Assembly (NCBI RefSeq): GCF_900096895.1
Contig: NZ_FMYO01000001.1
Location: 744,001-808,000 of the forward strand
DNA: 64,000 nt
Source: Acinetobacter kookii
Lineage (GTDB): Bacteria; Pseudomonadota; Gammaproteobacteria; Pseudomonadales; Moraxellaceae
Direction of reading: 5' to 3'
Shown here: one piece after another, positions 54,198 to 63,033 of the stretch
How the letters are laid out: each line of letters begins with the position of its first letter
How positions within the stretch are numbered: position 1 is the first letter of the stretch
The notes under the pieces: model-generated
Database searches by the model: none
Told to the model about the DNA's origin: nothing
Seen by the model: only the letters and a program-made list of their open reading frames with translations
Made by a program: the position numbers and the translations under genes

Positions 54198-56306
54198 CTA
54201 TAAACCTGTTGTTTTTATTTTTAGGTGCTGAATGAGCACACCATCAATTGCAACCGAGCCTAAATTTGTCGCCTGGCCATTAATATTTTTAAAGACCACC
54301 CCGGTTGCATCGGCAGTTTTGTTTGCATTTAACAAATTGCCTGTAGCTGACCGTTCTACCGTACCAATCGTAATACTATTATGGGTTGCATTTCGACCTT
54401 GATAAGTCGTAGTAATATTATTTGCAGTCGTGGCAATTTCAGTACCGCAACTATAAACATTACAGGTTGAACCTTTTAAATAACTAGAAAGTGTCGTGTA
54501 GGTCACTCCATCTTTATCGACCATCGCAATATTCTGATTATTTTTATCTTTCAACACAGTGGTTGAGTCTGTGTCACTATAATAAGTATAAATTTGTGAA
54601 TATATTTCTGGCACATTTGGAATACGGGTAATTTCTAAAATAATATTATTGCCTTCAGACCCTAAAATAAAAGGCTGATACATATTTCCTAATACCAAGT
54701 TGATATTGGGACTATATAAATACATTCCTTCCACATCATTAAATATTGGAGCTAATGAGCGGTCAATAGCTGGAGTGACTGCTGTGCCATCATATAAATC
54801 AGGATTACTGTCCGGACCTTTTTTGGCAGCAGTACTGAGTCTAATTCCACGAGCATCCAAATTAGAATCCGTTGCTTTTAGCGTGGATGGATCATCATTA
54901 GTATTTAGACGTAAAATTGCAGCCATGCCTAAAGTTTGATTGTAATTGGCATTGCTCGTCGCTGGTAATGTTTGGAATAACCGAACTTGTGACCCATTTA
55001 AATTCAAGCCATTGGCAATAAACTGGGTTCTCAAACGATAATCTTTATCCAGACCAGAAGTAGGTGCTCCAGTTAAGGGATCTACAGTATTACTTGAATT
55101 TAATTGACGTGAAAAAATATCGCTCCAGAAGCCCAATTTAAAAGTATCACTGGTATCTGTACCTTTTAACTTTAAAGGTGCCTCCAATGCAATATAACCC
55201 ACATTGGCCTTATTGCCTTTTGCAAACTGAATCGTATCCACATTACCTGCACGAATCAGCCATGGATTTGCTGCAGTTCCCCAATTAAAACCTTGATTAC
55301 TGTATCGGGTGCTCAAGGACCCGTCACTTTTAGACAGGGCCAGGCCATAAATAAATACGTCTGCTTTGGTTCTTAAACTTCCCACTGTAGCTTGAGCTGC
55401 TGCCAATTTTGCCAATCGAATGGCTTCAGCTTCAACCGCAGCAAGTGCAGTATTACTTGCTGTAGTAGCTTGGTTCTTCGCATATTCAGCGGCTTGTTGA
55501 TTGAGCACTTCTTGTGTTTTAGCATCCAATAGATTCTTAACAAGAACGTTATCAATTACATTTTGCCTGGTTACACTTTGTGAATAGGTGGTTGACGGTA
55601 TGCTTTCAGTTGAACGATTACCATAAAGCAATTCGATCATCTCTAATGTATTTTTTGTAGCATATTCTTGAGATTTACTCTTTATCCCTAATGTCGAGTC
55701 CAAAGCACCCGGTTCAGTTGTACCATCATCTGTTACACTTAATGGCCACACATTCCCATTATAATAATCATCATAACGTTGTTGATAATATTGCTTCATT
55801 AAAGGAGAATCGATATAACTCTGTACCACGTTACCCCGATATTCAGCAGTATAATCGTTCTTTACAGTTGTGTTAACGGCAGTATAATTATTTGTTCTAT
55901 AAGTATTATAAGCAGATTGATAAGTAGTTTCGTAAACACCATTATAATTCGCAGCCTTCCCGCTTAAGTAAGCATCGGTATAGGTTTGATTATAGATTTT
56001 TGTGTAAGCACGCTGACCCAGCAGTTCATAATTTTCACCGGTCGGAATAATGCGGATAAAGCCCGTATCATACTGTCCTGGATCGGTAATTCCTTTGCCA
56101 TAACTTGAAGCTTGTGAAATTTCGTTTGGGCCCTGAAAGACCATCTTGAAATTTTCAAGAGCCAGTGCAACCCCTTCACCTGTGGTTTCAGAAAGATGAT
56201 CATCTGACAAAGATTCAAGTGCATAAACTGATGGGCTAAGTAAAGCTGCGAGCATACTCGCCAAACAAGATTTTTTAAATCTTGCATTATTCCAACTTTG
56301 AGTCAT
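54198..56306 (-). CDS. Secreted protein of unknown function, SGQ-head family, gene 1 of 4
   Basis: 702 residues. Signal peptide (after SPSVYA) and head ESLSDDHLSETTGEGVALAL. A tyrosine-rich region follows (about residues 100-184, 18 Tyr), then an alanine-rich helical stretch (about 275-310) and a beta-rich C-terminal half. One mature cysteine pair, CNVYSC. The ATG at 56306 is preferred over the GTG at 56309, because AAGGAAGG is 5 bases from it. First gene of the operon; its promoter must lie in 56307-56551. Confidence 0.85.
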   Translation of the reverse strand: MTQSWNNARFKKSCLASMLAALLSPSVYALESLSDDHLSETTGEGVALALENFKMVFQGPNEISQASSYGKGITDPGQYDTGFIRIIPTGENYELLGQRAYTKIYNQTYTDAYLSGKAANYNGVYETTYQSAYNTYRTNNYTAVNTTVKNDYTAEYRGNVVQSYIDSPLMKQYYQQRYDDYYNGNVWPLSVTDDGTTEPGALDSTLGIKSKSQEYATKNTLEMIELLYGNRSTESIPSTTYSQSVTRQNVIDNVLVKNLLDAKTQEVLNQQAAEYAKNQATTASNTALAAVEAEAIRLAKLAAAQATVGSLRTKADVFIYGLALSKSDGSLSTRYSNQGFNWGTAANPWLIRAGNVDTIQFAKGNKANVGYIALEAPLKLKGTDTSDTFKLGFWSDIFSRQLNSSNTVDPLTGAPTSGLDKDYRLRTQFIANGLNLNGSQVRLFQTLPATSNANYNQTLGMAAILRLNTNDDPSTLKATDSNLDARGIRLSTAAKKGPDSNPDLYDGTAVTPAIDRSLAPIFNDVEGMYLYSPNINLVLGNMYQPFILGSEGNNIILEITRIPNVPEIYSQIYTYYSDTDSTTVLKDKNNQNIAMVDKDGVTYTTLSSYLKGSTCNVYSCGTEIATTANNITTTYQGRNATHNSITIGTVERSATGNLLNANKTADATGVVFKNINGQATNLGSVAIDGVLIQHLKIKTTGL

Positions 56307-56506
56307 CACGACCTTCCTTTTTATCAGATGCTCCGCATCATTATTTTTAATTCATCCTATGCTTGGTATGCCTAATTTTTACTTATTTGTCATGACGACA
56401 ATGTTATTACCAAGTCTGTACAACTTTTTATTATGCTGAATATTATTGCAATTGCAAAAAAAACTGGTCGAATGAACCCAGTTTCCGATGAATGAATCGC
56501 ATAAAA

Positions 56507-56535
56507 AATAAACGGACCCAAATGGTCCGTTTATT
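56507..56535 (-). terminator. Terminator of dcd
   Basis: A 12-bp stem AATAAACGGACC/GGTCCGTTTATT with a 5-base loop, T-rich on the minus strand; it separates dcd from the secreted-protein operon. Confidence 0.92.
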
Positions 56536-56551
56536 CAATTGATTATAATCT

Positions 56552-57121
56552 TTATGCTTTCGGCAACGTTACACCGGTTTGTCCCTGATATTTACCGCCA
56601 CGGTCTTTATAGGAGGTTTCACATACTTCATCCGATTCAAAGAACAACATTTGCGCTACACCCTCACCTGCATAAATACGTGCCGGCAAGTTGGTGGTGT
56701 TAGAGAACTCCAGTGTCACATGACCTTCCCATTCCGGTTCAAGCGGCGTGACGTTTACAATAATACCGCAGCGTGCGTAAGTCGATTTACCAAGACATAC
56801 TGTCAAAACATTACGCGGAATACGGAAATATTCGACGGTACGGGCCAAGGCAAATGAATTGGGCGGAATAATGCAGACGTCTGATTCAATATCGATAAAG
56901 CTTTTTTCATCAAAGTTTTTTGGATCGACAATTGCTGAATGTACATTGGTAAATACTTTAAATTCACGTGCACAACGAACATCATAACCATAGCTTGAAA
57001 CACCGTAAGAGATGAGTTTTTCACCCGCTTCATCATAACGTACCTGGTTTTCTGCATACGGTTCAATCATGCCGTGTTTTTCGCTCATTTCGCGAATCCA
57101 ACGATCAGACTTAATTGCCAT
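56552..57121 (-). CDS. dcd: dCTP deaminase
   Basis: A 189-residue enzyme converting dCTP to dUTP for thymidylate synthesis. Family features: [40 protein letters not shown] with the catalytic region [14 protein letters not shown], and [13 protein letters not shown]. Length and motifs are standard. Monocistronic, with its own terminator. Confidence 0.97.
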   Translation of the reverse strand: MAIKSDRWIREMSEKHGMIEPYAENQVRYDEAGEKLISYGVSSYGYDVRCAREFKVFTNVHSAIVDPKNFDEKSFIDIESDVCIIPPNSFALARTVEYFRIPRNVLTVCLGKSTYARCGIIVNVTPLEPEWEGHVTLEFSNTTNLPARIYAGEGVAQMLFFESDEVCETSYKDRGGKYQGQTGVTLPKA

Positions 57122-57278
57122 TATTTCAATCCAAAAATAGTTAATTCGATTATTGCGCTGTACTTTAACTGAAATTGGCTACAATGAAAATAATGATCGG
57201 GCGATGATGTCATTTTTTACAAAATGAACATTTTCATCAGCATAATTTCAAGACTTAAAAGTTTAAAGATTCAAAAAT

Positions 57279-57872
57279 TTAAAGACTTAAAAGAGCTGAA
57301 TAACTGAGTGGAATGGAAAAGCTTAATAAAACCAATGAAGCTGTTTTTTGTAAATTGGACTGATTGAGCCAGCGTACTTTATTGGAAGCAAGGATGGAAC
57401 CGATAAAAATCCAGAACAAGGCAATCGGGACAATTAAAAGCAGGAACATCACAATATGCGCAATATAATGATTTATGCTGAGCCATGCTGTACCTGGAAA
57501 AACAGCGGAAGCAAAGAGCAAGGCTTTAGGGTTCAGTAAAGTTGCACAGAACAATTCACGAGGACGAATCGTCGGCAGATTAAAACTTGCTTCAATATCT
57601 GCGGTTTTCCAGAGTTTAATTGCCAGAAAAACAATATAGCCGGCACTCACAAGTTTTAGGAAGATAGGTAATACTGGAAATTTTGCAGAAACGGTACCAA
57701 TGATTAAGCCCCAAACAGTAATTGCAATTAAGTAGCCACATGACTCCGCAGGAATTAATCGCAATGATTTATGTACACCGACCTGAATGCCAGAAGAGGC
57801 TAGCAAGGTATTTGTTGGGCCAGGCGTCAATAGAATGGTAATGACTAAACCAATGAATAACCATGAAATCAT
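57279..57872 (-). CDS. LysE/RhtB-family amino acid exporter
   Basis: A 197-residue inner-membrane protein with about six helices. The family signature near the N-terminus is VITILLTPGPTNTLLASSG, and NPKALLFASAVFPGT marks the second conserved loop. Relatives export lysine, threonine, homoserine and related compounds; the substrate is not predictable. No LysR-type partner lies next to it. Confidence 0.92.
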   Translation of the reverse strand: MISWLFIGLVITILLTPGPTNTLLASSGIQVGVHKSLRLIPAESCGYLIAITVWGLIIGTVSAKFPVLPIFLKLVSAGYIVFLAIKLWKTADIEASFNLPTIRPRELFCATLLNPKALLFASAVFPGTAWLSINHYIAHIVMFLLLIVPIALFWIFIGSILASNKVRWLNQSNLQKTASLVLLSFSIPLSYSALLSL

Positions 57873-58148
57873 ATGCGATCTCTCTATAGAGTGCGCGAAG
57901 AGTAAATCACTTTATTGTACTTAGCAAATCAGAAATTTTACATCTTTTAAAAACTTAAAATCTGTTTTCAAAATCATTTAAAATTCAATAAATTAAAATC
58001 ATTAATATCATTTAACTCTTGAGTCATTTGTTAAAAAAAATTTCAATAAATCTTTTTTTAAGGTTAATCATTTACATTTACCCAGCTTGATCTGTCCCTC
58101 AGGGATCGATTCAGGCACAATACCTCATCACTTAAGCGGCCTCTTTCT

Positions 58149-58691
58149 ATGGCAAAACAGTTCTTTCAGTCATGGCTTCCCTCTCCGCAAAAAGTTGCAG
58201 GGATGAAAGTAATGAAGATTTTTGGTGAACGCACCTTAAATCCTTTACTTTGGTATGTGAACAGAAAGTCCATTTCAAAAGCCGTTTTTATTGGCACGTT
58301 TTGGGGCATGATGCCCTTACCTTTTCACAGTATTTTGATTGTATTGACCGTATTGCTATTTGAAGTCAATTTGCCTGTGAGCTTATGTCTTGCCTGGCTG
58401 ACCAATCCTTTTACCTTGGTTCCGATCCTGTATTTGGGGTTCTGGTTAGGCAGCAAAATTTTCCAGGTCAATATGATTGATCAGGATATGATGCTGGGTG
58501 TGTTGCATCAAATCAGCCATGCTATCACTCACTTTGGGCATGGACACATCGACTTGAGCCTGGCGAAAATTTTATTATCCGGCTTGATACTAGAGGCTTT
58601 CATCTTTGCAATTGTATTCTTCGTAATTACGCGATTATTGTGGCGATGGAATATTATTCAGCACCATAAACGGCGCCGAAATTTTCAATAA
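58149..58691 (+). CDS. DUF2062 family membrane protein
   Basis: A 180-residue protein with a basic amphipathic N-terminus and membrane helices at about 45-110 and 140-165. The conserved block FIGTFWGMMPLPFHSILIV and CLAWLTNPFTLVPILYLGFW is DUF2062. Function unknown. It converges on mrp across a bidirectional terminator. Confidence 0.88.
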   Translation: MAKQFFQSWLPSPQKVAGMKVMKIFGERTLNPLLWYVNRKSISKAVFIGTFWGMMPLPFHSILIVLTVLLFEVNLPVSLCLAWLTNPFTLVPILYLGFWLGSKIFQVNMIDQDMMLGVLHQISHAITHFGHGHIDLSLAKILLSGLILEAFIFAIVFFVITRLLWRWNIIQHHKRRRNFQ

Positions 58692-58806
58692 TCATTGTAT
58701 CTTTAACCCTATTTAGCTTATTCACATGCTCTTTAACGACTAAAATGAAACCAGACTGATTTATGGAATTTTCTCTATTAAAAACAAGAGCTAAATCCAG
58801 AATATA

Positions 58807-58832
58807 AAAAGCCCAAACAACCTTGGGCTTTT
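58807..58832. terminator. Bidirectional terminator between the DUF2062 gene and mrp
   Basis: A 10-bp stem AAAAGCCCAA/TTGGGCTTTT with a 6-base loop. Confidence 0.93.
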
Positions 58833-58863
58833 CAAAGACATTGGCTGGATTAAACAAGGAAAA

Positions 58864-60141
58864 TTAGAAAATCCGGTTTTGTGGCTTTTCTGCCTTTGGC
58901 AATTGATCGGCAATTTTCTGGGCAATCGCCATATAACTTTCCGCAGCATCATCTCCGACCAGCACAGAAGGTTTACCGGCATCGGCATTTTCGCGAATTT
59001 GCACATTTAACGGTAAACGCCCGAGTAAAGGAATATGGTATTGTTCAGCCAGTTTGTCACCGCCCCCTGTACCAAAAATCTGTTCCTCATACCCACAATT
59101 AGAACAGATATGCGTCGACATGTTTTCGACTACGCCAATTACAGGAATCTGAACTTTATTAAACAGTTCAATGCCTTTGGTGGCATCCAGCAAGGCAACA
59201 TTTTGTGGTGTGGTAACAATGACCGCGCCTGTCACCGGAATGCGCTGCGCCAGGGTTAATTGAATATCGCCTGTTCCTGGTGGCATATCAATCATCAATA
59301 CATCCAGGTCTGGCCATAAAGTCTGGTTAAAGAGCTGCATTAAAGCACCGGTGGCTTTGGGACCGCGCCAGGCAACCGGCGTGTTGTGGTCTCCGGTTAA
59401 ATGGCCAATGGAAAGCACGGCCATGCCATATGCATCTAGCGGAACAAAATTCTCTGCTTCAATCATGGGGGTACGTCCGGCATTGCCCAGCATGGTCGGA
59501 ATACTTGGCCCGTAGATATCTGCATCCAGAACACCGACTTTTAAGCCCAGTTTTTGTAAAGCCAATGCAAGATTGACGGTGGTGGTCGATTTACCCACAC
59601 CACCTTTGCCCGATGAAACCAAGATCACATTTTGAATACGCGGATGCTTGGGCACATCTCTTTGCTGCGGTGCGGGTTTCTGGATCGGTGGATTATTCGG
59701 ATCTTCCGCAGCTTTGCTTTCAGCTGGAGCCGTTTGTCCAGCAGCATCTACCACAGGGGGAAGTTTTTGCGCTGAAGCTGCCGTTGAAGCCTGTGCATTA
59801 CTTGCACAGCTATGCCCCTGTTTGCCATGATCAGGGTTAGAACAGCTTTCACCGTGTTTATGCTTTTGCTGAATAACATGCATATTCAGTTCCCGGATGC
59901 CGCATTTTTCCAGTGCATCGGCCAAATCATCATGAATTTTTTGCAGATGATCAGCTTCTTCGGGATAAGTATGCAGAGTGAGTTGTAATACCTGACCTTC
60001 TACATTGACCTGAGTAATCCGGTCTTTCAGGGCATGCTTGGAATTGGGCAAGATATAGCCCTGTAGCACATTCTGGATTTCTTCCTCCTTCACCTCTTGC
60101 GCGGGTGAAAACACAGATTTAAGCGAAGAAAGCCACGACAT
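58864..60141 (-). CDS. mrp: Mrp/ApbC Fe-S cluster carrier ATPase
   Basis: A 425-residue P-loop ATPase that binds and delivers iron-sulfur clusters. An N-terminal MIP18/DUF59 domain (about 15-92) is followed by a His/Cys-rich patch and a low-complexity Ala/Pro linker (about 94-165), then the deviant Walker A SSGKGGVGKST and the cluster-binding CSNCG near residue 340. The ATG at 60141 is preferred; a longer frame opens at 60171. The linker with its HKHGESC...HGKQGHSC patch is longer than in E. coli ApbC. Confidence 0.94.
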   Translation of the reverse strand: MSWLSSLKSVFSPAQEVKEEEIQNVLQGYILPNSKHALKDRITQVNVEGQVLQLTLHTYPEEADHLQKIHDDLADALEKCGIRELNMHVIQQKHKHGESCSNPDHGKQGHSCASNAQASTAASAQKLPPVVDAAGQTAPAESKAAEDPNNPPIQKPAPQQRDVPKHPRIQNVILVSSGKGGVGKSTTTVNLALALQKLGLKVGVLDADIYGPSIPTMLGNAGRTPMIEAENFVPLDAYGMAVLSIGHLTGDHNTPVAWRGPKATGALMQLFNQTLWPDLDVLMIDMPPGTGDIQLTLAQRIPVTGAVIVTTPQNVALLDATKGIELFNKVQIPVIGVVENMSTHICSNCGYEEQIFGTGGGDKLAEQYHIPLLGRLPLNVQIRENADAGKPSVLVGDDAAESYMAIAQKIADQLPKAEKPQNRIF

Positions 60142-60470
60142 AAGTTTACTCCAAGTATGGGCATACAGCATAGTTTAGCTTTAAATGCGGCGAAGGTTAA
60201 GCATAGTTCTATATCGCTGGAAGTATGGGAAGATAAATTCAAATGAATCTCCTGCTTGGACGATTCAATATTGTTTTTATCTAGCTCTATAAGACATCTT
60301 GTCTGCATACATAAAGAACATACGATATAGATATGATAAAACAGTCTTAAGTCCGATTGATTTGTCTGCCAGTCTGTTTATTTCTGTTAATAATTCTGCT
60401 ACAGACATGCTGCTATTTTGTTCTTTATATTGTTAAATTATTATAATTTTAATTTTATTTTGGGGATAAC
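60142..60470. other. Intergenic region between mrp and the small periplasmic gene
   Basis: About 329 bases between divergent genes. Apart from the promoter noted at 60418-60447 I see no gene, RNA or repeat. Confidence 0.4.
60418..60447 (+). promoter_or_regulatory. Probable sigma-70 promoter
   Basis: TTGTTC (60418-60423) and a perfect TATAAT (60442-60447) with an 18-base spacer, about 23 bases before the start at 60471. Confidence 0.5.
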
Positions 60471-60800
60471 ATGTTATTTAAGTACCTAATTCCATTTATG
60501 TTTTTGTCAATAATGACATTTGGTCATGCAGCTGAAACAGCTTCAATACGCACGCCTGAAGGTCAAACTCTCAGCTTGGGCGATTCTTTTACTGACATGC
60601 AAACTCGTCTGCATTTATCTCCAAGCTCTATGGTTAGCCGCGAGTTCAAAGAAAATAAAAAAGATTATCTGGCTATGGACTATACCTATGAAGTTGAAAA
60701 TATGCTTTATACCATTACCATTGTGAACGATCAGGTGAAAAAAATTGAATGGTTGAATACTGATCAGGACATTAAAAAAGATCAAATGACCAAAGAATGA
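60471..60800 (+). CDS. Small periplasmic protein of unknown function
   Basis: 109 residues with a clear signal peptide (MLFKYLIPFMFLSIMTFGHA) and a mature part of about 89 residues: IRTPEGQTLSLGDSFTDMQT then a strand-rich segment ending in charged residues. A GGGGA ribosome site sits 5 bases before the ATG. The TPEG...G-D-S pattern is reminiscent of small envelope proteins of the DUF2845 kind, but I cannot assign it firmly. Confidence 0.75.
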   Translation: MLFKYLIPFMFLSIMTFGHAAETASIRTPEGQTLSLGDSFTDMQTRLHLSPSSMVSREFKENKKDYLAMDYTYEVENMLYTITIVNDQVKKIEWLNTDQDIKKDQMTKE

Positions 60801-61054
60801 TTCAAAAGCATACATAAAAAAGATAGCTAAAGTGGATAATGCTTAGTGCCAAACTCCCTTTAAAACAGAGCAGGTCTAAGCTGATTATTTTTTAATTTAC
60901 ACAAGGTGTGGATGGCTGTTTTTTTTAGCTATTCAAATTGCAGCGGCATGTACAGCAAACCGCTGCAATACAGGATGAATTGTTTATCTCCAGCAATGTA
61001 CTTGCGTTGAAAAAACCATGACTGCGACGAGGCACTCTGACCCTGATCTACCCT

Positions 61055-61733
61055 TTATTTAATCGGGATCATCAAGTGCTGGTAAGGTGTTCCTGGCCAC
61101 ATGACATAAGGTACAGCAGTATCCGGCTGGGCATTTTTGGGATACATGTCATAAAAACCGGGTTCGGCACCCACAATCATGACGTGAGGACCCGTCTTGA
61201 TCCAGTGGTTACCTTTGGTGGTTTTTTGGGCATACGGATCGGTATTACTGGCATCGGTTCCTCCCTCTAACATGTACATAAAGCCGATTTTACCTACATT
61301 TGGCGGTTTGTGTCCCATCCAGGCTTCTGCCCATTCCAGCGCAGCCTTGTCCATGCACATCGGGTCTGGACCGGGGGTCGTCGGATTATCAGGCGAATGC
61401 CACCTGCCCCTTATAAATGGAATTGCCATGGGTCCACGGCAAGGCTTTCGACATGATTTTTTCAGCAGCACCCGCAGCATGCAAAATTTCCATCGATCGT
61501 TTGGTATAGACCAGGGCACGGCTACCTTCAGACAGTTGCAATTCTGACGATAACAAAATGACTTTCACACCCTGTTTCACCAAAAGCAGTGCCGTGGTCA
61601 TGCCAATGGGACCGGCACCGACAATCGTGACCGTGTCTGCATCGGTGACCACAGCTTCTTGACTGTGAAAATGCGGAAATACCTGATATTGGTAATAAAG
61701 AGATTTTCGTGGCTGCGTTGCTGGAAAATGCAT
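61055..61733 (-). pseudogene. Chimeric pseudogene: flavin hydroxylase head joined to an unrelated tail
   Basis: From the ATG at 61733 (good AAGGAG 7 bases upstream) the frame encodes the FAD-binding start of a class A aromatic hydroxylase (TVTIVGAGPIGMTTALLLVK, EGSRALVYTKRSMEILHAAG) but stops at 61389 after about 114 residues, against 500-600 for the family. In another frame, from about 61405 to the stop at 61055, lies an intact-looking C-terminal segment (PGPDPMCMDKAALEWAEAWM, YMLEGGTDASNTDPYAQK, GTPYQHLMIPIK) of a different protein family of unknown function. The two are joined near 61390-61410, implying a deletion that removed the rest of both genes. Neither part is likely to work. Confidence 0.8.
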
Positions 61734-61901
61734 TTCGAACTCCTTGTCCTGATTATGCTAAAACGATATCAATCGTTTAATTAAACCCCTGCACATGCAA
61801 TTCAGTTACACACTGAGATTGAATGTCTTCTTATCATCTTTTCATTTTGTTAATGATGCTGGCAGATCCTTTGCAGCCCGATGAATCCTCATAGTCCTTT
61901 G

Positions 61902-62687
61902 CTATGCTTGTCCTTTGGTCACAAAATCTGTAAGTGCCTGAGCGGTGGCTTTTAAAATACGGACTTTTTCATGTTCAAAGTCCATCGGTAAATATGCCTC
62001 ATTGCCTAGTGCTGCAATACAGAACTCAATGTCACCGTGAATATTAAAAACCGGGACACAAAACGAGTTCACCCCTACCAACATATCGCCTGAAACAGTC
62101 GCTGCGCCCTGTGACACAATGTCCTGTTTCATATTTAAAAATTCGTTCCAGTTTGCCGGATAAACCTGCACACCCTGTTTTTGTTTGTCCTGCCATTCAC
62201 GTTCAAGTAAAGGCCGAACCACATTTTCTGGCATAAAACTCGCAAATGCGCGACCCGTTGCCGAATTGAGTAATGGCATGATTGAACCGACCCGCGTGAT
62301 GACCGATACCGGCTGATCAGGTTCAATAAACTGCACAATCAATGGTCCTTGCGAAGTCCAGCGACTGATTTGCAAACCACAGTGAATTTCACGATGCAAA
62401 GCCTGAATATAAGGCTGTGCTGCCTGAATCACATCGGTACGCTGAATGCATTGCAAGCCCAGCCGCCATGCCTGGTCACCCAATGCATAACGTCCATCTT
62501 CAAGCTGCTTGGCATAATTCATCCGCACCAAACTCACCACATAGCGGTGCACTTTTGCCGGATGCATCGCCAATGCTTCAGCCAGTTCCTTCAGCATCAT
62601 GGGATTGCGATGTGCAATTAAGGCATCCAGCACACCCAGGCCCACTTCCAAGGATTGCACACCGCCTTGTGTTTTTTCTTCAGACAT
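61902..62687 (-). CDS. IclR-family regulator, HmgR-like
   Basis: A 261-residue IclR protein: N-terminal winged helix (GLGVLDALIAHRNPMMLKEL, MHPAKVHRYVVSLVRM) and C-terminal effector domain (MPLLNSATGRAFASFM, VNSFCVPVFNIHGDIEF). It is divergent from fahA, matching HmgR, the IclR repressor of homogentisate catabolism in pseudomonads. The ATG at 62687 (MSEEKTQGGV) has GAGAG upstream; the frame opens earlier at 62768. A tandem palindromic site lies in the shared intergenic region. Confidence 0.88.
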   Translation of the reverse strand: MSEEKTQGGVQSLEVGLGVLDALIAHRNPMMLKELAEALAMHPAKVHRYVVSLVRMNYAKQLEDGRYALGDQAWRLGLQCIQRTDVIQAAQPYIQALHREIHCGLQISRWTSQGPLIVQFIEPDQPVSVITRVGSIMPLLNSATGRAFASFMPENVVRPLLEREWQDKQKQGVQVYPANWNEFLNMKQDIVSQGAATVSGDMLVGVNSFCVPVFNIHGDIEFCIAALGNEAYLPMDFEHEKVRILKATAQALTDFVTKGQA

Positions 62688-62796
62688 TAGTCGACAACTC
62701 TCATTTTGAATGGCGCCTATTCTACTCGAAGCCATCTGATTACCAAAAATCAAACCGCAGGAGAGCATCGAGAAATCTCAATTCAATTTATTAAAT

Positions 62797-62831
62797 TTAC
62801 GTAATACGTAATTAATTTATGTATTGCGTAA
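62797..62831. promoter_or_regulatory. Tandem 15-bp operator-like palindromes
   Basis: TTACGTAATACGTAA (62797-62811) and TTATGTATTGCGTAA (62817-62831), the first a perfect inverted repeat around its central base, repeat with a start-to-start distance of 20 bases, two helical turns. Likely binding sites for the adjacent IclR regulator. The region 62688-63033 shows no other features. Confidence 0.7.
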
Positions 62832-63033
62832 TTTATGAAAATCAGTATGATGAGATTAATCCCAAAAATCAATAGGTCTTGGACATCAGATTCATGATTT
62901 TTTATAAAAATATTTAACTTATTGTTTTTAATATTTTTATATTTAATTTACGGACTGGTTTCAAGCCAATTTGAAACAAAAATTGATATCAGGGTTGCAT
63001 TGACCCCGGTGGTTTTACATAAGGAACATGGAC

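Noticed and set aside
56327..56339. GATGC/GCATC hairpin just upstream of the ribosome site of the first secreted-protein gene
   Set aside because: Only five base pairs with a 3-base loop; could occur by chance, so not claimed as a riboregulator.
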